A stretch of 64,000 nucleotides of DNA, taken from positions 6,177,501-6,241,500 of the forward strand of contig NZ_CP033334.1 in the NCBI RefSeq assembly GCF_013170705.1. The letters run 5' to 3'. Under the pieces are notes generated by a model, which worked only from the letters and a program-made list of their open reading frames with translations, did no database searches and was not told the DNA's origin. Position numbers and translations under genes: made by a program. The DNA is from Mesorhizobium loti (GTDB lineage: Bacteria > Pseudomonadota > Alphaproteobacteria > Rhizobiales > Rhizobiaceae). Shown one piece after another: positions 1-13,400 of the stretch. The number at the start of each line of letters is the position of its first letter. The first letter of the stretch is position 1.

Positions 1-1430
1 ACGACGCTGTTGCCGGTACCGATCTTGATCTTGTCACCGGCGCCGCCGCCGAACACGACATGGCTGCCGTTGCCCGCCTGGATATCGTCGATGCCGTCGT
101 CCTTGGTCCATGCACTGCGCACTGACGTCATCTTGCCACCGACGTAGCGGGCAATGCCGTTGTCGCCCAGGATGACATCGTTGCCGCCGCCGGCAACGAT
201 CTTGTCGGCGAACGAACCGCCCATCAGCACATGATTGCCGCTGGCGATGGTGATGGTGTCGTTGCCGCCATAGGTGACATCTGTCGTCTCGACCGAGACA
301 CGCCGGCCTGTCGCGTCGAAAATCGCCAGGCCGTTGTCGCCGAGGATGACGCTGTCGCCGTCGCCGGCGGTGATGTCGTCGTCGCCATTGCCGCCGAAGA
401 CGACATTGCGGCCCGATCCGGCCTTGATCGTATCCTTGTAGCCGATCAGCACAGGCAAGCCGTTCAGAAGCGGTGCGAAATCGGCGAAGGTGCTTTCGAT
501 GCGGAGAAGGATGTTGTTTGCGAACGTCGCCTTGCCATTGTCGCCGAGGATAACATCGTCGCCGCCCTGCGAGGTCACCTTGTCGTTGCCCGAGCCGGCA
601 ATCACGATGTTGTCGCCCGCACCCGTCTCGATCACGTCGTCGCCGTAGTAGATCGGGTCCGTGCTTTCGATGCTTGTGACATTGCCGATGGCGTCGAACA
701 GGATCACGCCATTGTCGCCGAGCACGACGTCGCCGATGTCCATGGCGCTGCCGCCGAGGACCTTGATGGTGTCCCCGGCCGAGCCGCCGACCAGGATGTT
801 GCGGCCGCCGGCGCTGGTGATCTGGTCGGCGCCGCCGAACTGCGGATAGGTGGTCTTGACGATCTTCGGCAGACCGTTGGCGAATTCGGCGCTGCCATTG
901 TCGCCGACGATCAGGTCCTGACCGCCGGTGCTCTTGATGATGTCGGCGCCGAAGCCGCCGAAGACAATATTGGGTCCCTTGCCGGCGTCGATCTGGTCGT
1001 TGCCGCCCACCGACGGGTTCGATGTCTCGACCTTGATCACCGCGCGGTCAACCATCATGTCGAGCGTGCCGGGCACCAGAACGAGGCTGGAGCCGGCGAT
1101 GGTCGCAACCTGCGTGATGATGCCGTGATCGCCAATGATGACGTCACCGGTGTCACCACCGGTGATGATATCGGCGCCGGCCGTTTCGGTGACGCCCTGG
1201 GCGTTGATGCCGTCATCATCGATGATGACGGTGCGGTTGAGATAGTCGACGTCGAAGGACGAGTCGCCAATGATCCAGTTCTTGCCGGTGATGCCACCGA
1301 AGATATGGTCGGCGTCGGCGCCGCCAGCGATGAAGTTCGTGCTGTGGCCACCGGTCAGCGTGTCCTTGCCGGCGCCTCCGTCGATGACGACGATACCATG
1401 GGCGCCCGATGCGTCGATGATGTCGTCACC
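1..1430 (-). repeat. RTX-like Gly/Asp/Asn repeats near the C-terminal side of the giant protein
   Basis: In the giant frame this region encodes repeated units of the type GxGNDVILGDNG and VVFGGxGxDxI, spaced roughly 40-50 residues apart. They resemble calcium-binding RTX nonapeptide rolls but are spread out rather than tightly tandem. Similar isolated units occur at about 3100-3600. In RTX proteins such rolls fold on meeting extracellular calcium, which suits an exported protein. The array continues beyond base 1. Confidence 0.7.
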
Positions 1431-4400
1431 GGCATTGAGGAACGAATAGGCGGTGCCGTTCGGCGTGCCCGGCGTCGAGCTGTACCGCAACCCGTTTGCC
1501 GAGGTGTCGCCGAACAGGACGACCGGTCCGGTGCTGTCGTGGACAGTCAGCGTATCGCTGCCGCCGCCGCCATGCACGACGGTCAAGGTCTGGTCCTTGG
1601 TGCTGTTGATGGTGAAGTTGTCGTTGGCCACGCCAAGCAGAACCTCGACCACCTGCAGGTTGGTGTAGGTGATGCCGCGCGGCACGTCGACCGGCGGATT
1701 GCCGTCATTGTAGTCGACCGACAATGGGTTCGCCGGCATGCCCAGGCCGGAAATGTGCGTGTCGGTCAACACGCCGGTCAGCGGCGCCTGGGCGGTGTCG
1801 CTGAATACGACGAGCTGGTCCACATCGGTGCCGTCATCGACCTCTATCTGCCGGATCACTTCCGGGTTGAACTCGTCCGGCAGCGCCACCGAAGGCGTCA
1901 GCGAACGGTCTTCCGGTCCGACGCCGCCTTCGACGAACAGGGGGCCGCCGATGCGGGTCAGGTCATGCGGCTGCTGGGAGAATACACGGATGCCTTCCGG
2001 CGGCGCCTGGCCGGCGGCGTCGAAGACCAGGTTGACGGTAACCGGCTGATCCCAGTTGGTGTCGTTGAATGTCACGAAATAGCCGCTGGCGTCCTGTTGC
2101 ACGCCTGGGGAAGCGGCAAGATCGACGCGCGCCTGGCCGTCAATGGCAATATGGACCGTGACCGGCGCTGTCGGCTTGGTCGTCAGCACGATCTGGTAGC
2201 TGTCGGTTTCGCCTGCCTGCGACACGACGGTGCTGCCATTGGTTTCGATGATCCGAACCGCTGCCGTATCGGAATCGACCACCTCGACACTGACCTTCCG
2301 GGTATCGACGACAGCATAGACGCCATCCGCCTTGTCCGAAGTGACGACATTGCTGATGGTGGCGACGATGCGGTTCTCGGGCGTGGAATCGGTCGGCGAG
2401 GACACAAGCACGGTCTGCGCGTCGTTCCAGGCGAAGACATTGTTTGCGGCATCCGCGACCAGCCCGAACTTGATGGTTGTGCGCGATAGATCGACCTGGT
2501 TGCTGCTGGAGGACAATGTCACGGTGACGGTTTCGCCGACTGCCGGCGGCTTGTTCAGCACGACAGTATAGCCATCGGCGGCGCCGCCTTCGATCACACT
2601 CGTCGAGCCGCCGCTTTCGGTGATGATGGCGTCCGGTTTGTCGTCGTCGATGACGGTGACCAGCACGTTCGGGATCTTGAGATTGTTAAGCGGCTGGGCG
2701 ACGCCATTGCTGTCGACATTGATGACCGAATGGCTGATGGCAACGACGGTCTTGCCCTCCTCGGCGTTGTCGGAGATCGCCTTGACGAAGATCTGCCGCC
2801 CTGCCTGCCAGTTCGAGCCGTCGAAGGCGACTGTCACGGCTTCATGCCAGTCGTCGGCGTTTCCGGTCAGCGAGACCAGGATGGTCTGGCCCTGCTTGGC
2901 ACGCTGCTGGGCCGACGCCTGCGCGGCCGAAACCGTGACATAGGCGATGGTGCCGGCGACCGGCGCCATCGGCAGCGTCAGCGTGTAGCTGTCCACCGAG
3001 GTCGCGTCGTCTTCCTTGACCGTGAGCCCGTCGCCGATATTGACCGCAACGGCCGTGCTGCCCTTGGTGGTGAGATCGATACCCGGCGTGAACAGGCCGC
3101 TGTAGCGCGGGTCGGCACTGGTCACCGTATGAGTGATCGTGCCGCTGTCGCCATTGGTATCGTCCGACACAACGGTCTGCGTTACGTCGCCCGCGACGTT
3201 GAAGGTGTCGCTGCCGAGACCGCCAATCAGGGTGGTGACGATGTCGTCGGCGGTCGACAGCACGTAGAACGTGTCGTCGCCCTCGAGTCCGTCGACATCC
3301 ATAGCCTCGGCATTGCTGACCTTGACCGTCAGGCCGGCGCCGTAGACGCCGTCCTTGGTGATGACAAACGTGTCGGCGAGCTCGGTGCCCAACACCACGA
3401 CCCTGTCGAACCCGGCGCCGCCATCGATGTTGACCGGCGCGTTGACATTGTACTGGATGACGTCGTCGCCATTGCCGCCATTGACCTTGACATTGACGCC
3501 GTCGGCCAGCGCGAAGGCGCGGATGATGAACTCGTCATTGCCGTCCTCGCCCTCGAGCCTGAGGTCGGCATGGTTGGAGTAGACGACGAACATGTCCTCG
3601 CCGCTGCCGCCATAGAGCACGGCCGGCACGGTGATGCCTTGCGACAGATAGCCAAGGGTCGTCTCGATCGTGGCGAAGCGGTCTTCTTCCGAGATGATGG
3701 CATAGGCGCCGTTCGGATCGAGTTTGCCGTTCGCATCGACTTTCTGGTCGCGTGAACTCCCGAAGATCTGGCCGACCTGGAAGAAGTCGTTGCCGATGCC
3801 GCCGTCAACGGTGAGGATCGCCGAATTGTCGTCGAAATAGAAGCGGTCGTCACCCTCATTGCCTTCGACGATGACGCGGCCATTGCTGCTGGCATCATAG
3901 TTGATGCGCTCGACGGCGGACCTGTAGCCGCCGCTGCCATCCGGCACCATGTGGGCGATGAAGTTCTTGCGGAACAGGAACGTGTCCGCGACGCTCGTGC
4001 CCTCGATCGTCAGCGTGTCGACGCCGTCACCGCCGGCGCCGCTGTCATGGATGTTCATGACATAGTCGGCATCGCCCTCGATGTTGACGACCACGGAATC
4101 CGTGCCGCCCTCGCCGTCGATCGTCAGTTCGTCGCGAATGATGCGACCGGTGGCGTCGCGGCCGAAGGCCGGCAGGCCGTTGGCGCCCGGCGCCACGTCC
4201 TTGCCCAGGTAGGTGGTCATCGACGGCAGCTTGTTGACGGTGATGAGATCCTCGTCTCCCCCGCCATGGACAAGCGTGTTGCCGCGCAGCGAGGCCACGT
4301 CGATCAGGATGTTGTCCTTGTCGCCGCCGCCCGCGATCTCGATCTGCGGCGCCTGCAGCGTGCCGTGCAGTTCGATGCTGGAGCCCACGCCTGGATCGGG

Positions 4401-7400
4401 ATCTGTCACAGCCGGAGCCTGATAGTCGCCGGCAATCAGTATCTTGGTGGGCGAGATGATGACCGAGGTCGCATCCGTATAGACGTTGTCGCCCGCCAGG
4501 ATACGAACATCGCCAACCGAGGCTTCCAGTATCACGCCCGCCGCGACGGTGATGTCGTCCGGCAGGTCGTCATCGCCGATGTGTGTGCCCTCAAGGTCGT
4601 CCTCGGCCCAGAATTCGAGCGTGGCGTGCTGGGCGATACTGCTTTCGGTGATCAGGATCGGGCTCGACGCCATGATATAGGCGCCGCCCCCGGCATTGAC
4701 GCCGGAAGTCTCGGCGCGCACGCCGCCAACTTCGAGCGCACCGAGATTCTGAATCCACGTGTCGTTCTGGTAGGACCAGGATTCGAGGTTGGCGACAGAG
4801 GTTGTGACGCGCTTCGAGGACGTGCCGATGCTCTTGGAAGCGAACAGATAGGTTTTCTTCGAAATGACGTTGGCAAGGCCGTCGGTGCGACCGTTCAGGA
4901 TGCTGCCGTTGACCGCGGTGATGAAGGCCACCGCGTCGGCGAACGCCGCTGCATTGGCCATCCCGGCGCCGACCTCGTTGAGGACGAGATCGCCCGAGGT
5001 CTCGATGAAGTAGATGCTCTCGAGATCGGTGTGCGCACTGACAGTGCCCGGCCCGGACGCGGAGCTGTCGATATCAAGCTCGTTGGCGACGGTGCCGATG
5101 CCGAGATGCGCGGTGAGATTGATGTTGCGGCCGATGACGTCGGCCTTCGGCAGCACGACCGCCCGTGTCGGATGCGACGGGTCGATATTCGAGTCCGGAA
5201 TGGTGAGATTGTAGTTTGGATCGGGAAGCTCGGCATCGATGATCGATCCCTCTTCGGCGACCAAAGTGACATCCCCGTTGATCGAATGGATGCCGCGGAC
5301 ATTCATGTCGCCGTGCGTTTCCGTCAGGAATATCGAGCCGCCCGCGATCGCGATGATCGTGCCGCGGTTCGTCGCATTGATCGCAGGGTCGCTCGACAGG
5401 TTGCCGGTGACGTCGATCTCGAGCGCGTTGGTGCTCGTTCCGATGCTTCCGCCGGCGCTGAGTGATATGTGCTGTGCCTGCACCTTGGTCGCGGTCGAGC
5501 CCGGCAGCGCGTCGAGGATCGACTGCGCCGTCGCGGTCAGGAAGGCGTCCCCGCTCTTCGAATAGACGGATTCCACCCTGAGGTCGCTGGTCGGAGCGGT
5601 GATGCGGACATCGTCCTGTGCCCTGGCGATGAGCCCGCCCTGGCCGCGCATCGTCACGGTGACGGCAGCGCCGGCCTCGCCAATGTGGCCCTTGCTGGCT
5701 TCCAGCAGGATGTTGGCGCCGTCCAGATTGACGCCGCTCGTCGCGCCGTTGATCAGACTGCCGCTGGTCTTGATGCGGATGTCGTCGCCGTTCGCGTGAC
5801 CCTCGCCGGCAACCACATTGCCGAGCTTGATGGTGGTTTCGGAACCGAGATAGATAGCGCCCCCGGCCTTGGCCGTAAGCAGGTTGCCCACCGTCACGTC
5901 GACGTCTTCGCGGCGATTGACGATGATGCGGGTGATGCGCTCGGTCGTGCTCAGCGGATCGTCGACGACGGCGGCGAGCGTGACCGTGCGACCGAGCTCG
6001 GTGACGAACGACTGATCGGGAGCCAGGTTGACCGTAATCACGTTGCCGACCACCGAGGCAACGGTGAAATAGGCGTCGTCCTCGGTCGTGTTCTGCGTGT
6101 TTCCGGCGATGTAGAGCAGGTCACCCGGCTTGAACATGCCCGCCGGCCAGGCGCTGGCAGCGGTGATCGTACCCTGTGTGCCGCCGGCCACGGCGGCAAA
6201 GTTGACGACCGTGGAGGCGATGTAGGAGCTGGCGACGACGCCAGGCGAGGTCTCATAGCCGCCTACATAGACGATGTCCTGCCGCTCGGCGGCAGCGAGC
6301 GCGACGCGCTGGTCATCGGTGAGGATGATGTGCTTGTTGCCATCGCTGAGATCGATGTTGAGTTCGCCCAGCACGACGCCGATGTTCTGGCTGGTGTGAA
6401 TCTCGATGTTCTTGCCGACGATGTTGGCGCTTTCGATCACCACCTCGGTATCGGTCACCGACTTGGTCAGTCCGGATCCGAACGCGTTGAGCAGTTCTGC
6501 CTCCGACCAGACCTTGATCGTGCTGGTGAGTTCGGTCGCCTTGTCTCCCACGGCAAACAGGAGCTTGTATCCGAAGGTTCGGCTGGCGTCCTTCTGCGTC
6601 TCGTTCAGCGTACCGAACTGCTCGTTGAGCTTGCGGTATTCCGTGGTGCGGATATCGCGCTCGGTCTGGATCCCATCGGCGACATAGGCGTCGAGTGCGC
6701 TGCCGGAAAGACCGCTAAGCTGGCCTTGCGTGGTCAAGTCACTGGTGAGCGCGGTCAGTTCGGCGCCGGTGATGGCCACGACATATTCGGGATCGAACTT
6801 CGTCGGATCGGTCTGGCCGCTCCGATATCCCCAGTACCGGTCATAGTCGGCATTGATATCGGCGCTCATGAACAGCGTCGTGTCCTGCTGCGCCTCGCCG
6901 AGGCGGCCGAACATCATTTGCAGGTCGGCATAATCGGCGAGTTGGCTCGCCGTCAGGCCGACGGTGGTGCCTGGATTGTAGGTCGTCGAATTCGCCTGTG
7001 TATGGCGATAGGCCCAATATTGTTTGTAAGCGACCTCGATGTCCGCACGGTAGATGGAGCCGTAGCTTGCGTAGATGGCATCAAGAGCGGTGAACTGGGC
7101 TGTCCTTGAGGCTTCAAGCGTCGCTATCGCTGCCGCGGCGTCGGCCGGGGAAAGCGTGTCCTCGTAGTACTGCCGCTCGGCATCGCTGAGCTTCACCGTC
7201 CCCGAGACCTGATCGTAGTTCGCCTTGAGGCGCCAATAGGTGTCGTAATCGCCACGCTTCAGCAACTCGTAGCCGAGCAGCGTCGAGTTGATCTTGTCCT
7301 GCACGCCGGTGGTCCCGGTCAGTTGCAGGTCGGTCCAGACGCCGGCCTTCAGTTCGTCATAGGTGCGCTTGTCCTTGACCGAGACGTCGTCGCAATCGAG

Positions 7401-10400
7401 CAGCGAGCCGTTCTGGACCTGGATCCAGACGTCGCCCTGGGTGATGGCGCGCTCAAGGTGAAGGTCACCGGCAACCTCGGAAACGAAGACGTCGCCCTGC
7501 GCTCTGATATTGACCTTGTCGTCGTTGGTATTGCCCGAGTCGAGCAGCAGCGGACGCAGCGCCGAATTGCCGACGCCGCCCTGCGCGCCAGCCGGCAAGG
7601 CACCCTGCCCGTCGACATAGGTGTCGGCGACCAGCGTGATCTTGGCACCCTTCACCAGGCCCTGCAGGTAGGTGCCGGGCCCGGAATCGGCGACGACGAT
7701 GCCGGCCTGGGCCGTCAGCGTCACATTGCCCTTGTCGGCAACGACCGAATTGATCGACATGTCGCCGGTGCGTTCCTTGATATAGATGTCGCCATTGGCG
7801 GAATGGCCGGTCAGGTAGGCGTAGGCGGTCGGCTTCACGCCGGACTGCCCCTTGTAGCCTTGGGGATAGAGGTCGACGAGATCGATCTGCAGTGCCCGTT
7901 CGGCGGTCCCGACGCCCAGATTGCCGTCGAGCGTGACGCGCACGCCCTGCACGACGGAATCGTCGTTGCTGGCCTCGATCGTGGTGTTGGAGACGATCTG
8001 GGTAAGGCCCGTATCGTTGTAGATGCCGTTGTCGATGATGACCTTGCCGGCCCCGGTCGAATTGACCTTAACCGTTGCTTCCTCGTAGCCGATGAAGCTG
8101 ATCTGCACCGGCAGATCAGCCTTGATCGAATTGGTCGCCGTCGTCTGCGTACGACGCTCGACGGTGAATTTCTGATAATAGGTCTTCTTGCCGTACCAGG
8201 TGCTGGTCGTCCACTTGTCGCCAGGCACTGGATCGGTTTGGCTCAGCGTCACGGTCGACGAGCTGTGGGTATAGGGGTCGGAGACGTTGCTCTGGTAGAA
8301 ATAATCGCTGCCCGGGACCAGGGTCGGCTTCTCGAGCAGCGTGTATTCCGTATTGACGACGTTGTCCGGATCCCTGGCAAGGAAATCGATCCCCAGCCAG
8401 GCCGACGTGCCATAGGTGGTCGTCACGCTTTCCAGTGTCTTGGTCGCAACCGACCAACCGTAGCGCCATCCCGCCTGCGGGTTGTACTGCGTGACGTAGT
8501 CCCAGGTGCCGTTGTGCTGGCCTGTATAGGTGTTGAGTGTTGCCGCTCCGGCTTCGACCATCTGTTTGGTCGGTACGGGCTGGCCATTTGCGCCGAGCGC
8601 GTTCAGCACCGGCGCGAAGTCGACAACGCGCACGTCGACCGTGCCGTCGATCTGCGTCTGGTACCAGGTTTGGGTGTAGCCGCCATCGGTACGCTTCGAC
8701 TTGTCGTTCAGGATGATCGTGCCGAGGCCGCGCTCCGTCACGTCGATCCGCTTGATCAGCACGTCGTAGTTCGACGCATTGTTGACGGTGACGTTGACAT
8801 AGGCGCCGAGCGCCTTGATCTGCCCGTTGCCGGTGTTCATCAGCTTGCCGGTGATCGTGATCGATCCGGCCGGCGTCCTGAACTCCTGGATGACGATCTT
8901 GCCGAGGTCGGAATCCCAGTACGCCTTGAATTCGTTGTACTGGGCGGTCTTCAGCATGACCTTGCCGCCCTGGATCTTGCCGCTGGCAATGTCCTTCTTG
9001 ATCTGGTCGATCTCGGCGATCGTGTCGGCGCCGATGTTCAGGACATAGTCGCTCGAACCGCTCTGGATCAGGCCGTTGAGGTTCACATACTCTGCGTTGA
9101 TCGAGATCAGGCTGGCATAGATGCCGCTGGTCGGCTGCTTGGCGAGTTCGGCGTCGCGGTTGGCGTCGGTCGCCGCGCCCATACCATCCGGACTGGTGAT
9201 CTGCTTCCAGGCAATATAGGGGTCGCCGCCGGTGTTGAGCACGCTGCCCGGCGGCAGGTCGATCACCACCATGCCGGCGGTGATGACCTTCAACGAGGCG
9301 CTGTGGATACTGCCGGTGATGGTGATGTTGCCAGAGCCGACGCTGTTGTCGATCGTGACGTCGGCCGAGATCGCGTCGATGTCGCCGGAAATCGTTATTC
9401 CCGGCCACGGGTTGTGGTTGGTATCGACGATCAGCGTGTTCTGGATGAGCACCTTGTTGACCGGCGCAACACCAAAGGTACGGGTGATGTCAAGGTTGAC
9501 GAGGCCCGGCACCAACACCGGCTCGCCGCCGCGCTGGCCGTCCGAATTGTCGGAGTTGGCATTGGCCTGGTTCTGGGCGGCGATTACGCCGTTGAGCAGG
9601 CCGCGCACCACGGCCGGATCGGTCGCCGGATTGTCGATCTGCGAAATCTCGTTCTGGAAGCCGTTGAAATAGACGCCGCCATTGTTCTCGGGGATATAGA
9701 TGCCGCCGATGTCGAGGAAGGCGACCGTGTTGTTGACGATCGTGACGTTGACGTTGCCGGGCGCGTCGAGCTTGCCCTGGCCCTGCAGCACATCGCCCCG
9801 GATATCAATGTACCCGGCCGCCGCCAGGATCGGGTCGACATGGATTGTCAGCACCTTTTTCTGGACCGCGAAAAGCGCGGTCTGGACATGCCCGTTCGAA
9901 TCCAGGATCGGATTGCCGTTACCGTCAACCAGTGTTTCCACCTTGGCAAGCCCAAGGAAGAGCAACTCGTTGGTCATGCGGGCGATCTCGCGATCGTAGA
10001 AATCGACGAGGTCCTGGTTGTCGGCGTATTGGGCCTTCTTGCTTTCGGCATCGGCGATCAGGTCGAAATAACCGGAAACCAGCGGCGCCTGATCAACGCT
10101 CAGCGAGACGGTCTCGGAGCCGGGACCGCTATAGTCGATCGTTGGGTTGGCCGCGGTCCCGCCGATGCTGTTGATGGTGATATTGATATTGCGGTTGAGG
10201 CCGGTCCTCACCGTGCCGTCGACGGTAACGAAGGCGTGCGAATCGGTGTGCGCGGTGCCGTCGAACTGCGCATAGGCATTGCCACCCAGCGCCTTGTCGA
10301 TGGCGCCCGACAGCGAAGACGCCCAGTTGACCGCCTTGCCTTGCGAAGTCATGTCGGCGAAGGCGGATTTATCGGCGAACAGCCTGACATTTCCGCCCGT

Positions 10401-13400
10401 TTCGACCAGCGCGGCGGCATAGATGGTGATCACGTTTTCCTGGTACAGGAGCGCGTCTGAAACCACGTGGTCGATCGGGATGACGCTGCCGGCGAAGGTG
10501 TCGCTGTAGACCGCCACGCGATAGACGTCATGGTTGGAGTTGGCATCCATGCCCGACAGCATGTTGACGTCGGACAGCGCCTTGATGTGCGAGCCGTTGC
10601 CGACGAGGATGCTGTTGGTCGGGCTGAGATTGATGGTGGCGTCGGCCACGGACACGGTCACGCCGCCATAGTTGTCGACGCTGACATGCAGTTCCGCGTT
10701 TGCGTTGGTGTCGGCCTTGAGATCCATCTCGCCGACGGTGCTCAGCTCGACATTGCTGTCGACGGCCGTGTTGGTGCCGATCTGGACGGTCGCGAAGACA
10801 TTGTCGGCGTCAAATGTGCTCTCTGCGCCGATGCCGGACCCGAGACCGCCGCCCTTGTAGGAGACGTTCTCGTAGAAGGTGATGTCGTTCCGCGCCGCGA
10901 GCGTGAACTCGCCGGCGTTGATCGACGTCCCGATCACCTTGAGCTGGGCGTTGTTCTTGACCAGCGTCTCGGTGTTCAGCGTCAGGTGCGTGTCGCTGCT
11001 GACGCCCGCGCCGTTGACCAGGCCGCCGGTGCTGCCGTTGACGTTGTCACCGATATTCGGCTTGTCGAACCGGTTGAGCGACGTAGCGTTGATCGCATAG
11101 GCGGTAACCTTGGCGCCGTCGCCGACGATCACGTTGGAGGTCGAGTTGATGTTGTTGTCGGCCTCGGCGCCCGAACCGGAAAGCAAGCCATAGGCACTGG
11201 TGACGATCACCGTGTTGGCGCGCGCCAGATGGTCGGAGGTCATGGCGAAACGGCCGGCGATGCCCTGGTAGGCGGTGAAGGCCGCAGCGCTCTCGCCCGC
11301 CAACTGGGTAGCGGCCTTGGACAGCGTTACCTGCGTGTTGTTTCCCAGCACCGCCTGAGTGACGGCGTTGGAGGTCGTGTCGGCCACCGCAGCGGCGATG
11401 CCGACGAGGCCGCCGGCGCCCGGCGAGCTCGATGCCTTGTTGTCGTCGCTGCCCAGCGCCGAGATGCTCATCGCACCAGCGCTGATCGTGACATTGTCGG
11501 CCACCTGGGCCGTGGTGTTGGCCACCGGCACGCCATTGTTGGAATGCTGCAGCGACTGCGCCTTGGCCTTGGTGGCGCCCGCGGCGACCAGACCGTAGGC
11601 AGCGCTGTTGGAATCGGCGCGCTGGCGGCTGTCGTTCTGCGCCGCGACGCTGACGCCGCGGGCCGCCGTGATCAGCGTGCCGGCGCCGAGCAGAGCGACC
11701 ACCGTGCTGGTGTTGATCGCTTCGGTAATCGTCGCATCGACGCCGATTAGGCCGCCGGCAAGGCCTTGCGCCTTGGCGTTGGCGGTATCGCCGATCGAAG
11801 GCAGCGTCTGGCTTGCGGCGATGCGCAGGCTGTCCACATTGAACGTGGTGCTGCTGGTCTGGGCGCTCACATGCGTGTCGACATAGGCCTTGGCCACCGA
11901 CACACCGACCGCGGCGGTGCCGGCGTTGACGCCGGCCGCCTGCGAGCGCGCTTTCGGTGTCATGACCGCCTCGACATCGACCGCCCCGGCCGTGACCGTC
12001 GAGCCGGAAATCTCCGCCGAAACGCTGGAATTGACATTGGATTGCGCCGATGCGCCTCCGGCGGCAAGGCTGAAGATGCCGATCGCCAGCGAAATCGCCT
12101 CGACCTCAGTGACCACAGAGGTTACGTCGCGCGCGCTCATGGTGAACGCGCCGTTGACGTTGATGGTGCTGCCGGTCAGCGAGACCGCCGTGCTTGATGA
12201 GGCGGTGTTCTTAGTGACCGCGCCGCCACCGGCGACGGTGACGCCGATATCCGTCGATGCCGCCAGCGAGGCCATGATGGCGGCGGACGAGAGCGAGGCG
12301 CTTTCCCTGGCGGTGATCGCCAGCGACCCAGTTTTGGCCTGATAGGCCGGCATGACGCGATCGTACACCGGCGGGATAAAGACGAGCACGTTGTTGACCA
12401 CGGTCGAGATGCCCGTGCCCGGGTGAACAGCGCCGGGCAAGGTGTAGATATAGCCGTTCGACTGCACCGGAATCTGGCCGGTCGCGGTGATGTTGGTGTT
12501 CTCGGCGTAGGCCGAGATGTCGTTGGAGATCAGGTTCTCGGCATAGGCGACGCCCAGTGCCAGCGCGCTGCTGCCGCCGCCGAAGCCGACGGAGATGGCC
12601 ACCGCGGCCGCGCCAGCAAAAGCATCGATGGAAGACGAGTCGATCGCTTCGATGGCAACGTCGCCGGCTTTGATGATGCCACCCTCGATGAAGCCGTGCA
12701 CGTCGGCCCCGACGCGATTCAGCGTCGTGGCGGCCGCGCCCGCGGCGCTGAAGGAATACATGCCGAGGGAGAGGGCGACCGATGCGGCGGCGACATTGGC
12801 ATCGATGGACTGGTCGGAGTTCGCCGACACGCCGAGCGCGCCATATGTGTCGACATTGGTGTCCTTCAGATAGGCTGAAACCTCGACCGCGGAGCGCGCA
12901 CCGCCGACCGTGTAGCCGATGGAATTCAGCGCGACGCCGAAACCGAGCGAGGCACCGACCGCAACGCCGCCGATCGCCACGCCAACGGCCGCGGCGACGA
13001 TGTCCGCCGTGATGGCCGATGTGTTCGCGGCGCTGAAGCCAATGTCGCCGCCCGCGTCGAGGACGCTGTCGAGCGCGTAGGTGCGGGTTCCGCCGAGAAT
13101 GACGTTGGTCGCGACGGCACCGCCGCCAGCGACGGATACGGCCACCGCACCTCCGGAAATTGCGACGGCGGCAGCGGCCGAAATGGCGTCGATCGTCGCA
13201 CCTTCCGTAGCCGAGACCGTGATGGTGCCCGGTGCGGCGGCGGGTGCCGGCACGTTCGTCTCGGCGCCGCTGGTGTAAGTCGGATTGTGGATCGGTATGT
13301 CGGTGACCGCCACATCGGCGAAATCGAAATGGGCGTCGACATCGTTGGCGATCGTGTTCTTGGCGATCGCGACACCGAAGCTGACGCTGGCGCCCACTAG

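Noticed and set aside
8116..9408. 430-codon minus-strand frame within the giant gene
   Set aside because: It is in a different register from the giant frame and has an Arg/His/Gln-rich product typical of an out-of-frame reading.
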